64,000 bases of DNA from Rhizobium sp. ASV8 (GCF_016429255.1 NZ_JAELUG010000023.1:1-64000), one strand, 5' to 3'; shown: positions 42,754-52,366, counted from the stretch's first letter. Program-made: numbers and translations. The notes: generated by a model not told the origin, from the sequence alone.

Positions 42754-43426
42754 CGAGCCGGAAGACGATCTTGGTCTGCGTGTAGTAGTCGAGCGCATCT
42801 GCGAAGTCGGGCGTCCAGCCATCTTCGACGAAGGGTATGAAGCCGTCATACTCAAGCTTGCGGCCGGAGACTGCGAAGCCTGCCTTGGCAAAGGCACGAC
42901 CGTAATCGGAAATCGAGCGATCCTGTACGACGGTGTTCGTGCGCTTGGCAACGAGATCGCGCCACTTCGGCCAAAGCGGATTGTCCGTATGGCAGCCGGT
43001 GACGGCATAATAGACGCCGCCGGGCTTCAACGCCGTCCAGATATCCGCGGCGTGCGCATCGATATCCTCGACGAGATAGATGACCTCGTGGCTGATCGCG
43101 AGATCGAACTCTTCCACCCAGCCATCGAGCGTTCCACCCACGGCATGCTGGACCGGCAGATTGCCCTTGAAGGCTTCGGCCTTGGCAATCGAGTGCTCTG
43201 CGATGTCGATGCCAAGGGCTTTGTGAAAGGGTCTGATCGCATAGAGATGACGCAGAAGACCTCCCTGATTGCAGCCGAAATCGACCACGCTCTTGGCGGA
43301 GAGATCGCGCTCGACGATCAGGTCGATCAGATGTCTCCAGATCGGCGCATGGCCATCCGACATTCTGTCCTCGGCGTCCGGATCCACATACCAGGTGGCA
43401 ATCGTCTTCTGGCCTTCTTGGCTCAT
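42734..43426 (-). CDS. class I SAM-dependent methyltransferase
   Basis: A 230-residue methyltransferase with motif I VVDFGCNQGGLLRHLYAI (about residues 50-67), acidic LGIDIAEHSIAKAEAF and ISHEVIYLVEDIDAHAADIWTALKPGGVYYAVTGCH. The start at 43426 (MSQEGQKT) has GGAGAG 7 bases upstream. It converges on and overlaps the FecE-type ATPase gene. The substrate is unknown; a siderophore link is only suggested by position. Confidence 0.8.
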   Translation of the reverse strand: MSQEGQKTIATWYVDPDAEDRMSDGHAPIWRHLIDLIVERDLSAKSVVDFGCNQGGLLRHLYAIRPFHKALGIDIAEHSIAKAEAFKGNLPVQHAVGGTLDGWVEEFDLAISHEVIYLVEDIDAHAADIWTALKPGGVYYAVTGCHTDNPLWPKWRDLVAKRTNTVVQDRSISDYGRAFAKAGFAVSGRKLEYDGFIPFVEDGWTPDFADALDYYTQTKIVFRLVKPLAG

Positions 43427-43564
43427 CAGCTTTCTCTCCAGGCTAAGCAAACCGTGCCCTGTCTTTAAAGCGGAGTCCGAGCCGTGACTAGGTTTTGAAA
43501 CCCAAAAGCCGTGCCGATAGAAGATTTTATCCGCGGCGGTTGGGCCAGCAGTGAAGCTCCGCGG

Positions 43565-44632
43565 TCAATGCAAACGCTCTCCGTTCGATGGATCGAACAG
43601 ATGCGTTTTTGCCGGATCGATCCTGAGCTGGATCGGCTGACCGGCTGATACGGGCGGGCGATCCCTGACGGCAGCCACGATCGATTGACCGCCGGCCTGC
43701 AATTGCAGATGCGTCTCCGAACCCGTTGGCTCGATGATGATCACCTTGGCCTGCACGCCAGCGTCGTCGATGGCAATATGTTCCGGGCGGATGCCGAGCT
43801 GGAGGGGTCGTCCCAGATGGCGGCGGGCGCTTTCCGGCAGCGGCCAATGCAGGTTCTCCGCGTCCTCCAGTCCAAGAGTTCCGTTTCGGTCGGTTACGAT
43901 GCCGTCTATGAAGTTCATCGAAGGCGATCCGATAAAGCCGGCGACGAAGCTGTTGGTCGGTGCGTCGTAGATATCAAGCGGCGAGCCGATCTGTTCGATA
44001 TGGCCGCCGCGCATGACGACGATGCGGTCGGCCATGGTCATGGCCTCCATCTGGTCGTGCGTCACATAGACCATGGTGGTTCCCAACCGCTGGTGAAGTG
44101 TCTTGATCTCGGTACGCATCTGTACCCGCAGTTTTGCATCGAGATTGGACAGCGGCTCGTCGAAGAGGAAGACGGCGGGGTTGCGAACGATGGCGCGCCC
44201 CATCGCCACGCGCTGGCGCTGCCCGCCGGACAATTGCCGGGGATAGCGGTCGAGAAGAGCGGCGAGATCGAGGATCGCGGCGGCATCGTTGACCTTCTGC
44301 TCGATCTCCTGGCGGCTGCGGCGAGCAAGCTTCAGCGAAAAAGCCATGTTGTCACGCACGGTCATGTGCGGATAGAGCGCATAGGACTGAAACACCATGG
44401 CGATATCCCGCTCATTGGGTTCGAGATCGTTGACGATACGATCGCCGATTTCGATCTCGCCGTCGCTGATGCTTTCAAGCCCAGCAATCATGCGCAGCAA
44501 GGTGGATTTGCCGCAGCCAGAAGGTCCGACGAGCACGACGAATTCGCCATCCTGTGCTGCGACTGAGACGCCATGCAGCACTTCGAGTGCGCCGTAGCGT
44601 TTGATGGCGTTGCGAATGGTCAATTTCGCCAT
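43565..44632 (-). CDS. sugar ABC transporter ATP-binding protein (UgpC/MalK type)
   Basis: A 355-residue CUT1-type ATPase with a C-terminal TOBE/OB domain. Walker [10 protein letters not shown] (about residues 37-45), signature [16 protein letters not shown], Walker [18 protein letters not shown] and switch [20 protein letters not shown] are clear. It ends the transporter operon; in CUT1 systems one ATPase homodimer serves two different permeases. Confidence 0.93.
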   Translation of the reverse strand: MAKLTIRNAIKRYGALEVLHGVSVAAQDGEFVVLVGPSGCGKSTLLRMIAGLESISDGEIEIGDRIVNDLEPNERDIAMVFQSYALYPHMTVRDNMAFSLKLARRSRQEIEQKVNDAAAILDLAALLDRYPRQLSGGQRQRVAMGRAIVRNPAVFLFDEPLSNLDAKLRVQMRTEIKTLHQRLGTTMVYVTHDQMEAMTMADRIVVMRGGHIEQIGSPLDIYDAPTNSFVAGFIGSPSMNFIDGIVTDRNGTLGLEDAENLHWPLPESARRHLGRPLQLGIRPEHIAIDDAGVQAKVIIIEPTGSETHLQLQAGGQSIVAAVRDRPPVSAGQPIQLRIDPAKTHLFDPSNGERLH

Positions 44633-44662
44633 GGATCTCTCCCGAAAGTGTCGGCCGGTGCT

Positions 44663-45517
44663 TCAGCGCCCGCCCATGCCCGCATTGAGGGCGATGCTGT
44701 TGTAGATGAGCTTCTGCAGGATGATCGCGAGGAAAATCCCTGGAAGCATGGAAAGGGTGGCGCCCGCCATCAGGTAGTTCCACTGCGTGCCCTGTTGCGT
44801 CTGGAACAGGGTGAGGCCGACGGGCAGGGTGGCATTGTCGGCACCTGTCATGACGATCAGCGGCCAGAGGAAGTTGTTCCACTGCCCGATGAAGGTGAAG
44901 AGCGATAGAAGGCCGATCGCTGGCATGGACAGCGGCACGATGATGCTGATGAGGATGCGCAGGCGCGAGGCGCCGTCGATCCTTGCTGCTTCCTCCAGCT
45001 CCATGGGAATGGAGAGGAAGAACTGCCGCATCAGGAATGCGCCGAAGGTGCCGAAGGAGACAGGCAGGATCACGCCGGGAAAGGTGTTGACGAGGCCAAG
45101 TTTGTTGACGATCAGAAACAGCGGAATGATGAGCATCAGCGGCGGCACCATCAGCGTGCCGATGTAACCGAGCAGCAGCGTGTCGCGTCCTCTGAATTTC
45201 AGCCGCGCGAAGGCATAGCCGGAGAGACAGGAAACGACGACGGTGATCGCCGTCACGCAGACGGCGATGACGGCGCTGTTGAGGAAGAAGCGGCCGAAGG
45301 GCAGCCGGGTCCAGGCGGCGGCAAAATTGCCCCATTCGAAGACCTCGGGGAGAATGCGTACCGGTATTGCCGTTACCTCGGCATTCGAGCGTACCGCGTT
45401 CGAAACCATCCAGAAGAAGGGAAACAGGAAGGCGATTGCGACGAGCGCGATTGCCAGGTGATTGATGACGTCAAGCGCCAGCTTCCGGCGCGCTTTGGCT
45501 TCGGATTTAAGCGTCAT
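44663..45517 (-). CDS. sugar ABC permease (MalG/UgpE type)
   Basis: A 284-residue CUT1 permease with six helices and the EAA loop LEEAARIDGASRLRILISIIVPLSMP. Its start overlaps the end of the partner permease gene by 11 bases, a coupling typical of MalF/MalG pairs. Confidence 0.9.
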   Translation of the reverse strand: MTLKSEAKARRKLALDVINHLAIALVAIAFLFPFFWMVSNAVRSNAEVTAIPVRILPEVFEWGNFAAAWTRLPFGRFFLNSAVIAVCVTAITVVVSCLSGYAFARLKFRGRDTLLLGYIGTLMVPPLMLIIPLFLIVNKLGLVNTFPGVILPVSFGTFGAFLMRQFFLSIPMELEEAARIDGASRLRILISIIVPLSMPAIGLLSLFTFIGQWNNFLWPLIVMTGADNATLPVGLTLFQTQQGTQWNYLMAGATLSMLPGIFLAIILQKLIYNSIALNAGMGGR

Positions 45518-46436
45518 AGTGAACCCATTTGCGCTGGAACCAGAATTGCAGGGCAGTCAGCACCATGATCAGTGCGAACATCACCCAGGCGATCGATGAG
45601 GCATAGCCCATCTGGAAGTTCTGAAAGCCGCGTTGGTAGATGGCGTAGCCGAGCGTCGCGGTCGACGATCCCGGGCCGCCCTTGGTCATGACGAAAATCT
45701 GGTCGAAGACCTGCAACGAGGTGATCGCCGTCATGACTGTGCCGAAGAACAGTGTCGGCGAGATCAGCGGCAGGCGGATTTTCCAGAAACGGTCCCAGGC
45801 CGTCGCGCCATCGATGCGTGCGGCCTCCAGATAGGTTGCCGGCACCATGTCGAGAGCGGCGTTGAAGAGAACCGTATTATAGCCGACACCGGCCCAGAGC
45901 GATGTCAGAACGACCGCCTGCATCGCGAGCGTGCGATCGTTGAGAATGCCTGCAAAGGGTATCGACAGAGCAGCCATCAAGCTGTCGAAAAGACCGCCGC
46001 TCGTGAAGATCAGCATCCAGACCATGGCAACGGCGATGAGCGGGGTGAAGGTCGGAAGAAAGAAGATCACGCGGAACCAGCGCTGTCCGATCTTCAGGCT
46101 TGAGATCCAGGTCGCCAGGCCGAGCGAGACGATGATGTTCAGCACCAGATATTCGACGGTGAAGAAGATCGTGTTGCGCATGACCGTCCAGAATTGCGGG
46201 TCGGCCGTAAACAGGCGCACATAGTTGGAAAGGCCGATGAAGCGCGGCGTGCCGAGCAGCTGCCAATTGGTGAAGCTGAGCGCGATCGAAGCAAGGATGG
46301 GCAGGACGAGGAACAGGACGATGCCGATCAAGCTAGGCAGCAGGAAGAACAAGGCGGTCCATCCCTCGCCTCTGAACCATTTGCGCGAATGTGGCCTTGA
46401 TCTTGCAATCATATCGGTATGTTTGCCCAGCATCAT
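45507..46436 (-). CDS. sugar ABC permease (MalF/UgpA type)
   Basis: A 309-residue CUT1 permease with helices starting near residue 28 (WTALFFLLPSLIGIVLFLVLPILASIALSFTNW) and the EAA loop ATYLEAARIDGATAWDRFWKIRLPLISP. The ATG at 46436 follows AAGGAGA, so the upstream in-frame extension is not used. It forms the membrane channel together with the MalG-type subunit. Confidence 0.9.
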   Translation of the reverse strand: MMLGKHTDMIARSRPHSRKWFRGEGWTALFFLLPSLIGIVLFLVLPILASIALSFTNWQLLGTPRFIGLSNYVRLFTADPQFWTVMRNTIFFTVEYLVLNIIVSLGLATWISSLKIGQRWFRVIFFLPTFTPLIAVAMVWMLIFTSGGLFDSLMAALSIPFAGILNDRTLAMQAVVLTSLWAGVGYNTVLFNAALDMVPATYLEAARIDGATAWDRFWKIRLPLISPTLFFGTVMTAITSLQVFDQIFVMTKGGPGSSTATLGYAIYQRGFQNFQMGYASSIAWVMFALIMVLTALQFWFQRKWVHYDA

Positions 46437-46509
46437 GGGCCTCTCCTTTCCGGCGATGGCGCTGCGGTCGAGCAAGTGAGCCCGGCCGCAGGCCGGCGAG
46501 ATGCCCGGT

Positions 46510-47724
46510 CTATGGAAGCTGGCTCTGAATGTCGCTGAGCACGCCTGCGGGTTTGGAGTCTCCCGTCAGCGCCAGCGGTACATATTGCATCACCAGATTC
46601 TCGAGCTGGTTCCATTTCTCGTTGATACGGAACGGTGTGGTATGGGCGAACATATATTCCAGTGTGTCGCGCGTACCGGCGACATTCTTGGCAGCGCCGT
46701 CATACCAGGACGTCTGCTGTGCGAGCCGTGCCGGCAGCGCGCGTCCGGCCGCGCCGAGGATTTCGGCTGCCTTCGGACCAGTCAGCACCTGTAACGCCTT
46801 GAAGGCGGCATCCTTGTGCTGGCTGGTGGCGGAAATGCCCCAGCCGGAACCGGCGGTGAGGAAACGCGAGGGTCCCGTTCCGCGCGGCAGCGGCGCGATG
46901 CCGATCTTGAAATTGACGTTGGCTTGCCCGGTAATCAACGACCATGGGCCGTCGATATACATGGCGACATTGCCGGAGGCGAAGCGGCCGCTTGCGGCAG
47001 AGGCGTCGGCGGCGGAAGCAAAGACGGGCGAGAGTTTGTCCTTGGAGGTGAGATCGGCATATTTGCTGAACGCATCGACAAATCCGGCATTGGTGAGGTC
47101 GAATTCGTTATCGGCATTGAAATAGTCGGCACCGAGCGCGACGGGGCCTGCAATGAAATCGAAGGCCTGGGTGCCGTAACCATAGGTTCCATCCTTGGTC
47201 AGCGCCTTGGCGTCGGCCTTGAAGTCGTCGAAGGTCCAATCCTTGGCGGGTTCTTTCAGCCCGGCGGCGGTGAATTTGTCGCGGTTGTAGAAGACCATCC
47301 ACGGGCCGACGTCATAGGGCAGGGCATAGAGTTTACCATCACGGGACAGCCCGGCCACAATCGACGTTTCGAAGTCGGCGATCTTTACGTCGCTCTTTTT
47401 CACATAGTCGTCGAGCGGTGTCAGGATAGAGTAGAAATTCGGTATGCGCATCGACTGCATCGAGACGATATCGGCAACTTCTCCCGAAGCCGCCAGGACC
47501 GGCAGGCGCGTCCAATAGTCCGTCCAGCCGGAGAGCTGCAGCTTGACCTTGATGTCGGGATATTGCTGCGTGACCAGGTCCGCCAGCTGCTGCCAGAGCT
47601 CCGCGTCGTTCGGCGCTCCCCACATCTGCCAGGTCAGGGTCACAGGAGCATCCTGCGCCTGCGCGCCGATGCCGGATAGCGAACTCGCCGCAAGGGCGGC
47701 GGCGAAAATCAATGAGCGCTTCAT
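46510..47724 (-). CDS. sugar ABC transporter binding protein
   Basis: A 404-residue CUT1 solute-binding protein (SBP_bac_1). A Sec signal peptide covers about residues 1-23 (SLSGIGAQAQ). Characteristic parts are VTLTWQMWGAPNDAELWQQLADLVTQQYPDIKVKLQ and GPWSLITGQANVNFKIGIAPLPRGTGPSRFLTAGSGWGISATSQHKDAAFK. With the fucosidase in the same gene block, a fucosylated oligosaccharide or glycoside is the likely ligand. GGAGGAGGA precedes the ATG. Confidence 0.92.
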   Translation of the reverse strand: MKRSLIFAAALAASSLSGIGAQAQDAPVTLTWQMWGAPNDAELWQQLADLVTQQYPDIKVKLQLSGWTDYWTRLPVLAASGEVADIVSMQSMRIPNFYSILTPLDDYVKKSDVKIADFETSIVAGLSRDGKLYALPYDVGPWMVFYNRDKFTAAGLKEPAKDWTFDDFKADAKALTKDGTYGYGTQAFDFIAGPVALGADYFNADNEFDLTNAGFVDAFSKYADLTSKDKLSPVFASAADASAASGRFASGNVAMYIDGPWSLITGQANVNFKIGIAPLPRGTGPSRFLTAGSGWGISATSQHKDAAFKALQVLTGPKAAEILGAAGRALPARLAQQTSWYDGAAKNVAGTRDTLEYMFAHTTPFRINEKWNQLENLVMQYVPLALTGDSKPAGVLSDIQSQLP

Positions 47725-47801
47725 GATGGTTCCTCCTCCTGAATGACTTTGGTTGCAGTGATGTTCATCACACTCCGGACGCTCCCCTCCGGTTTGGTCT
47801 T

Positions 47802-47819
47802 GCGGCCCGTTCAGGCCGC
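47802..47819 (-). terminator. short hairpin at end of nucleotidyltransferase gene
   Basis: GCGGCC (47802-47807) and GGCCGC (47814-47819) form a 6-bp stem; the stop codon of the nucleotidyltransferase gene lies in the loop region. No T-run. It may dampen readthrough into the transporter operon. Confidence 0.3.
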
Positions 47820-48596
47820 GATCATCGCCTCCAGGTCGGCAATGAGGCCGATCAATTCCGTTCGCTGGCGCCGCCAGATATCCGGATCCTGCCCCGGCTC
47901 CAGAATGGCGGTCATGCGCTGGAGGAAGTCTGGCGGCAGTCGTTCGAGTTCGGCTGCCATGGGTAAATTCCAGCCATCACCCGGAAAATAGACCCGGTTG
48001 AAGGCAAAGACGGTCTGCAGGATGGCATTGGCAAGCTTGCCCGTCAGCCCGACCAGAAAGACGAGATCGCGGCGAACGACCTTGCTTTCATAGTGATAAT
48101 CCTTGGCCCAGTAGCGCAGAATATCCATGTATTGGCTGAGCACCGAGGCTCTCAGCGCTTCCGGATATTGCGCCAGCTGTCGCTTCCAGCCAGCCAACAG
48201 ACCACGTGGATCGGCGATGATCTGCTGGCTCGCAAGGTCCGTCGGCAGATGGTAGCCCCAGATCGTCCATTCGAAGCTTTTAGGCACGACGATACCGGCA
48301 AGCCAGGAGTCCAGATCGCGTTGGACGCCGGCGTAGCGCCGCATCCAGACTCCATCCATTCGAATACCCTCGGTCTGCCAGCCTCGCAGCGCGGCATCGA
48401 AACGCCGCCACGCTGCTGTTTGGCGAACCTCCGGCCCCCGATAGGCGTCGGCATAGACGCGAAAATCGAAATCCGATTGCGCATCCGACCGTCCCCTGCC
48501 ACGCGAGCCGGCAAGGGCGACGGCGCCACTGCCGTCTTCCGCCAGATCGGCGATCAGAGGGGTCATCGCGGCTATGAGTTCGGCTTCGCGGCTCAT
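47811..48596 (-). CDS. nucleotidyltransferase-fold protein
   Basis: A 261-residue protein with a minimal nucleotidyltransferase motif ALAGSRGRGRSDAQSDFDFRVYADAY (Gly-Ser followed by the two metal Asp, about residues 28-53). A C-terminal helical region of about 150 residues follows, reminiscent of the DUF4037/kanamycin-type group. Such folds transfer NMP to small molecules, protein or RNA. It lies in the fucoside operon between the fucosidase and the transporter. Its substrate is unknown. Confidence 0.7.
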   Translation of the reverse strand: MSREAELIAAMTPLIADLAEDGSGAVALAGSRGRGRSDAQSDFDFRVYADAYRGPEVRQTAAWRRFDAALRGWQTEGIRMDGVWMRRYAGVQRDLDSWLAGIVVPKSFEWTIWGYHLPTDLASQQIIADPRGLLAGWKRQLAQYPEALRASVLSQYMDILRYWAKDYHYESKVVRRDLVFLVGLTGKLANAILQTVFAFNRVYFPGDGWNLPMAAELERLPPDFLQRMTAILEPGQDPDIWRRQRTELIGLIADLEAMIAA

Positions 48597-48628
48597 GATG
48601 GCACCGGGGCTGGGCTCTGCTATCTCCT

Positions 48629-49948
48629 TCAGTCTTTCAGGGTCAGCTCGATGACCGGCGTCACGACGTCGGGCTTCAGAACTGGCAGTTCAAGCGTCAG
48701 GATGCCTTCGCCGACGGCGACGCCGATATTGGAATCGACCTCGGCATCCGGGTCGAGCCAATGAAGCTCGCTGGCATCGTGCAGGAACTGTGCGTACTTC
48801 ACCTTGCGCCCCAATCCCTCGATGTGGATGTGGCGGAACGGCCAGGTCTGGATGTGCAGATAGAGCCGATTGCCCTTCTGGGTGAAGCGGCAGCCGCTCG
48901 GCGCCTTGTAGGCGGAGGGGCCGGCGCCGTAGATCGCGCGGCCGTTCAGCCGCATCCATTCGCCATAGGTGTCGAGTGCGGTGATGGCGCGGGCATCGAA
49001 GGTGCCACGGCCGGTCGGGCCGACATTCATGAGAAGGTTGCCGCCGAGCGAAACCGTATCGATAAGGATGTTGATGAGTTGGCCGGCGTCCTTCCAGCTT
49101 GTCTCGTCGCGGTAATAGCCCCAGGAGCCACTGAAGGTGTGGCAGGCCTCCCAGCGCACCGGCAGACCGGCGACGGTCGGAGCGACGCGCGGGGTATATT
49201 GTTCCGGCGTCACCAGATCCGGCATGTGGTCGGCGTCGCGCGGCAGATCGAGACGGTCGCCGACAATGATGTCCGGCTGCAACTGACGCACCAGCTTCAT
49301 CAGGTCGTCGCTTTCCCATTCGGCGCGGCCCTTACCGGGTAGGCCCTTGTAGACGCGGCGGGGATAGCTGAAATCGAACCAGATGACATCGATCTTGCCG
49401 AAGTTCGTCAGGAGTTCGGTCACCTGATCGCGCATGTATTTGGCATAGCGCCTGACGTCGCGGCCCTCATTGAGTTTGGCCGCGTCCGGATGATTGCGCT
49501 GCGGATGATGCGCGTCGATCGGGAAGTCCGGATGATGCCAGTCGAGCAGGGAGTAGTAGAAGCCGACCTTCAAGCCTTCGGCGCGAAGCGCTTCGACGTA
49601 AGGGCCGATCAGATCCTTGCCGTAAGGCGTATTGGTGACCTTGTAGTCGGTCACCTTGCTGTCCCAAAGGCAGAAACCTTCATGGTGCTTTGCTGTGAGA
49701 ACGACATATTTCATGCCGGCCTGGCGCGCGCGGCGCGCCCATTCGCGGGCGTCGTAAAGATCGGGATCGAAGTTGTCGAAATACTTCTGATAGGCCTCGG
49801 TGGTGAATTCCTCGCGGTTTTTCAGCCATTCATGGCGTGCGCCGAGGGCGTAAAGTCCGAAGTGGATGAACATGCCGAAGCGGTCACGTCCAAACCATGC
49901 CTTGCCATCGGCCACATTCTGGCCGCCACTGATCGCTGCGTCGCTCAC
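48629..49948 (-). CDS. alpha-L-fucosidase (GH29)
   Basis: A 439-residue GH29 glycosidase with no signal peptide, thus cytoplasmic. Conserved blocks are WFGRDRFGMFIHFGLYALGARHEWLK, YVVLTAKHHEGFCLWDSKVTDY, GLKVGFYYSLLDWHHPDFP and IDVIWFDFSYP, in which Asp192 is the probable nucleophile. A C-terminal beta domain follows. The GTG at 49948 is taken as start because GGGAGGA lies just upstream; the longer in-frame extension is not GH29-like. It hydrolyses alpha-L-fucosides taken up by the sugar importer. Confidence 0.9.
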   Translation of the reverse strand: MSDAAISGGQNVADGKAWFGRDRFGMFIHFGLYALGARHEWLKNREEFTTEAYQKYFDNFDPDLYDAREWARRARQAGMKYVVLTAKHHEGFCLWDSKVTDYKVTNTPYGKDLIGPYVEALRAEGLKVGFYYSLLDWHHPDFPIDAHHPQRNHPDAAKLNEGRDVRRYAKYMRDQVTELLTNFGKIDVIWFDFSYPRRVYKGLPGKGRAEWESDDLMKLVRQLQPDIIVGDRLDLPRDADHMPDLVTPEQYTPRVAPTVAGLPVRWEACHTFSGSWGYYRDETSWKDAGQLINILIDTVSLGGNLLMNVGPTGRGTFDARAITALDTYGEWMRLNGRAIYGAGPSAYKAPSGCRFTQKGNRLYLHIQTWPFRHIHIEGLGRKVKYAQFLHDASELHWLDPDAEVDSNIGVAVGEGILTLELPVLKPDVVTPVIELTLKD

Positions 49949-49973
49949 ACTATCCTCCCAGGATTTGCGGCTC

Positions 49974-49991
49974 AATCGAACCGGTTCGATT
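49974..49991. promoter_or_regulatory. perfect LacI-type operator between fucosidase and repressor
   Basis: AATCGAACCGGTTCGATT is a perfect 18-bp palindrome with a central CG pair, 25 bases upstream of the fucosidase start. Its symmetry and the divergent LacI gene make repressor binding very likely. Confidence 0.75.
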
Positions 49992-50131
49992 TCTATCATT
50001 GAATCGATCACCCTATATGTCAAGCTCGCTGTTGAAACCTCTTTCGGCATATTGCTTAGTAGCCAGCAAATGCTAGATTTACGTCGAAGATTCATCGAAA
50101 GAAATACCTTCAACCGGAAGGTCATCGGCGA

Positions 50132-50147
50132 TAGAAACGGTTCGAAA
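50132..50147. promoter_or_regulatory. half-conserved second operator before the LacI gene
   Basis: TAGAAACGGTTCGAAA shares the CGGTTCGA half with the perfect operator. It lies 5 bases upstream of the regulator start codon, over its ribosome-binding region, suggesting autoregulation. Confidence 0.45.
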
Positions 50148-50152
50148 AATTC

Positions 50153-51160
50153 ATGGCAACTATTCGCGACGTCGCCAAACTCGCTGACGTATCCGTTTCG
50201 ACGGTGTCGCTGGCTCTAAGCAATCCGGCGCGTGTCAGCCAGAAGACATTGGAGAAAATCCGGCAGGCGATTGCCACCGTGGGCTTCGTTGCCGATCCGC
50301 TTGCTCAAAGCCTGGCGCGCGGTCGCAGCCGCATGATCGGCTTCGTGGTCGGAAATGTCGGTAATCCGTTTTTCGGGGATATCCGGCGTGAGCTGGAGAA
50401 TTATGCACTCGATCACGAACACTTTGTTGTCGTCACGGACTCCTCGGGCAAGACGGATCGCGAGCGAGCGATGGTCGAGCATCTGATCGGCCTCAAGGCC
50501 GCAGGCCTGGCGCTTGCGCCCTCTGGGCACGACCAGAATTATCTCGACTTCGTCGCCGGCCTGAATGTGCCGATTGTCTGCTTCGACCAGAAGGTTGCCG
50601 GCATCGAACGCGATTTCGTCGGTTCCGACAACCACCTGGCCGGCGCGATGCTGACGGAGCATCTCCTCCAGCTTGGTCACAGGCGCATCGCCTTCATCAC
50701 CGGCCCGAGCCATATGCACACCGCGACGGAACGCTATCGGGGATTTACCGATACGATGGCAAATGCCGGTATAGAGGTTAATCCCAACTTCGTCGTGGAT
50801 GGACAGTTCACCCGCACGGCCGGTTATGAGGCGGCGATGCGTCTGCTCATCCAGCCGGAGCGCCCGACCGCGATTTTGGGCGCCAACAATACGGTTGCGC
50901 TTTCGGCCCTGCAGGCCATGCAGGAACTGGGCTTTCGCTGTCCCGAGGATATCTCGCTCGCCATGATCGACAATGTGCAATGGAGCTCGGTCATCACGCC
51001 ACGCATCACCATGGTAGTGCAGGATACATTGGCGCTCGGCGGTATCATCGCAAGACGTCTCATGCACCGCATCACCAGCCCTCAAGGCGCAGTCGAGCCG
51101 CCGCAGGATTTCGTGCTGACACCGAAATTCGTCCCCGGCAATTCCTGTCGCCGGATTTAA
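50153..51160 (+). CDS. LacI-family repressor of the fucoside locus
   Basis: A 335-residue LacI regulator: helix-turn-helix ATIRDVAKLADVSVSTVSLALSNPARVSQKTLEKI at residues 2-36, hinge DPLAQSLARGRSRMIGFVVGNVGNPFF, then the effector domain with HLLQLGHRRIAFITGP. It is divergent from the GH29/transporter genes and probably represses them in the absence of a fucose-containing inducer. Confidence 0.92.
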   Translation: MATIRDVAKLADVSVSTVSLALSNPARVSQKTLEKIRQAIATVGFVADPLAQSLARGRSRMIGFVVGNVGNPFFGDIRRELENYALDHEHFVVVTDSSGKTDRERAMVEHLIGLKAAGLALAPSGHDQNYLDFVAGLNVPIVCFDQKVAGIERDFVGSDNHLAGAMLTEHLLQLGHRRIAFITGPSHMHTATERYRGFTDTMANAGIEVNPNFVVDGQFTRTAGYEAAMRLLIQPERPTAILGANNTVALSALQAMQELGFRCPEDISLAMIDNVQWSSVITPRITMVVQDTLALGGIIARRLMHRITSPQGAVEPPQDFVLTPKFVPGNSCRRI

Positions 51161-51211
51161 CCCCTCACTCTCAACTCCGGCAGCCGTGTCAAAGCCGGCT
51201 GCGTACCGTCG

Positions 51212-52366
51212 TCATGCATTCTGAGCGAGCCGGCCTTTGCTTCGGCTTTCGAGGATGATTGCGATTGCTGTGTAGAGGGCTGCGAGGATCCAGAGGGTGA
51301 GGAATGGGTATCTCAGGTCGTGTAGGGGGGCACCGAGCTGTGCGGTTGCGACGATGCCGTTGATGGCGGAAGTGCTGGGCAGGATGGTGGCGACGTCGGT
51401 GAGGAAGGGCGGGATCGCCTCGGTCGGCCAGGAGAAGCCGGCGAGGAACAGGAAGGGGATACCGAGGGCTGCGGAGACGAGCTGCACCGTCAGCGGGCTG
51501 CGGAACAGGCTGGCGATGACCAGGCCAAGCGCGCTGACCGAGAGCACGAAGGGTAGGGCGAAGATGAAGATCGACAGCGGCGTGCCAAGGCGGGGGATGT
51601 TGTAAAGATAGGGAATGACGATCAGATAGAAAGGCGCGATGACGGCCTCCATGATCAGATAGGCGAGCAGCTTTCCCATGACGACGGCCACCGGCCCGAT
51701 CGAGGCCGCAGGCCCGGTGCGGATGGCATCGTTCGTGTAGGTGCCGAGCAGGCCGACGCCGATGAGCAGCGTCTGCTGCATGATCAGGATGAAGGCGGCG
51801 GGCAGGATATAGGTCGCGTACCCGCCCTGCGGATTAAACAGCGGCACGGCGGTGAGCGGCATCGGGTCGGCGGCGGCAGCAGCCATGCGGGGATCGACAT
51901 CGGCGGCGACCAGCCGCGCGGTCTCGATGCTGGCACCCATGGTCTTTGCGACGGCGGAGACACCGCCGGAGATACGCTGATAGATCAGGAAATAGCTGGC
52001 GTCGGCATAGAGCGCGATCGGCGACTGGCGATTGTGCAGCAGGTCCCGCTCGAAGTCCTTGGGAATGACGAGGAGGCCGGAGAGGTTGCGGGCATAGACC
52101 TCGCGCTCTGCATTTGGCCGATCGGGAAAGACGCCGCCGACGGCGACATCGGGCGATGCATCGATGCGACGGGCAAGATCCCGGCTGCTGTCCGTGCCGT
52201 CGAGATCGACGACGGCGATCGGCACGTCGCGCAGGGCTTCGGTGCGATAGGGCTGCGGATAAAGGACGGCATAGATGATGGCGGCGACCACAAGCACGGA
52301 AAAGGCCGGCTTCAGGGTCAGCACGCGCTTCAGTTCGATGCGGCAGATCGTCAGCATATCCTTCAT
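51212..52366 (-). CDS. ABC-2 type permease (YhhJ/YbhR-like), second subunit
   Basis: A 384-residue ABC-2 membrane protein. An N-terminal helix (AFSVLVVAAIIYAVLYP) is followed by a large periplasmic domain with VPIAVVDLDGTDSSRDLARRID, then five helices from about residue 190. It overlaps the preceding permease gene by 4 bases. Such permeases act with a HlyD-like adaptor and an ATPase in drug or lipid export; no ATPase is encoded beside it. Confidence 0.85.
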   Translation of the reverse strand: MKDMLTICRIELKRVLTLKPAFSVLVVAAIIYAVLYPQPYRTEALRDVPIAVVDLDGTDSSRDLARRIDASPDVAVGGVFPDRPNAEREVYARNLSGLLVIPKDFERDLLHNRQSPIALYADASYFLIYQRISGGVSAVAKTMGASIETARLVAADVDPRMAAAAADPMPLTAVPLFNPQGGYATYILPAAFILIMQQTLLIGVGLLGTYTNDAIRTGPAASIGPVAVVMGKLLAYLIMEAVIAPFYLIVIPYLYNIPRLGTPLSIFIFALPFVLSVSALGLVIASLFRSPLTVQLVSAALGIPFLFLAGFSWPTEAIPPFLTDVATILPSTSAINGIVATAQLGAPLHDLRYPFLTLWILAALYTAIAIILESRSKGRLAQNA

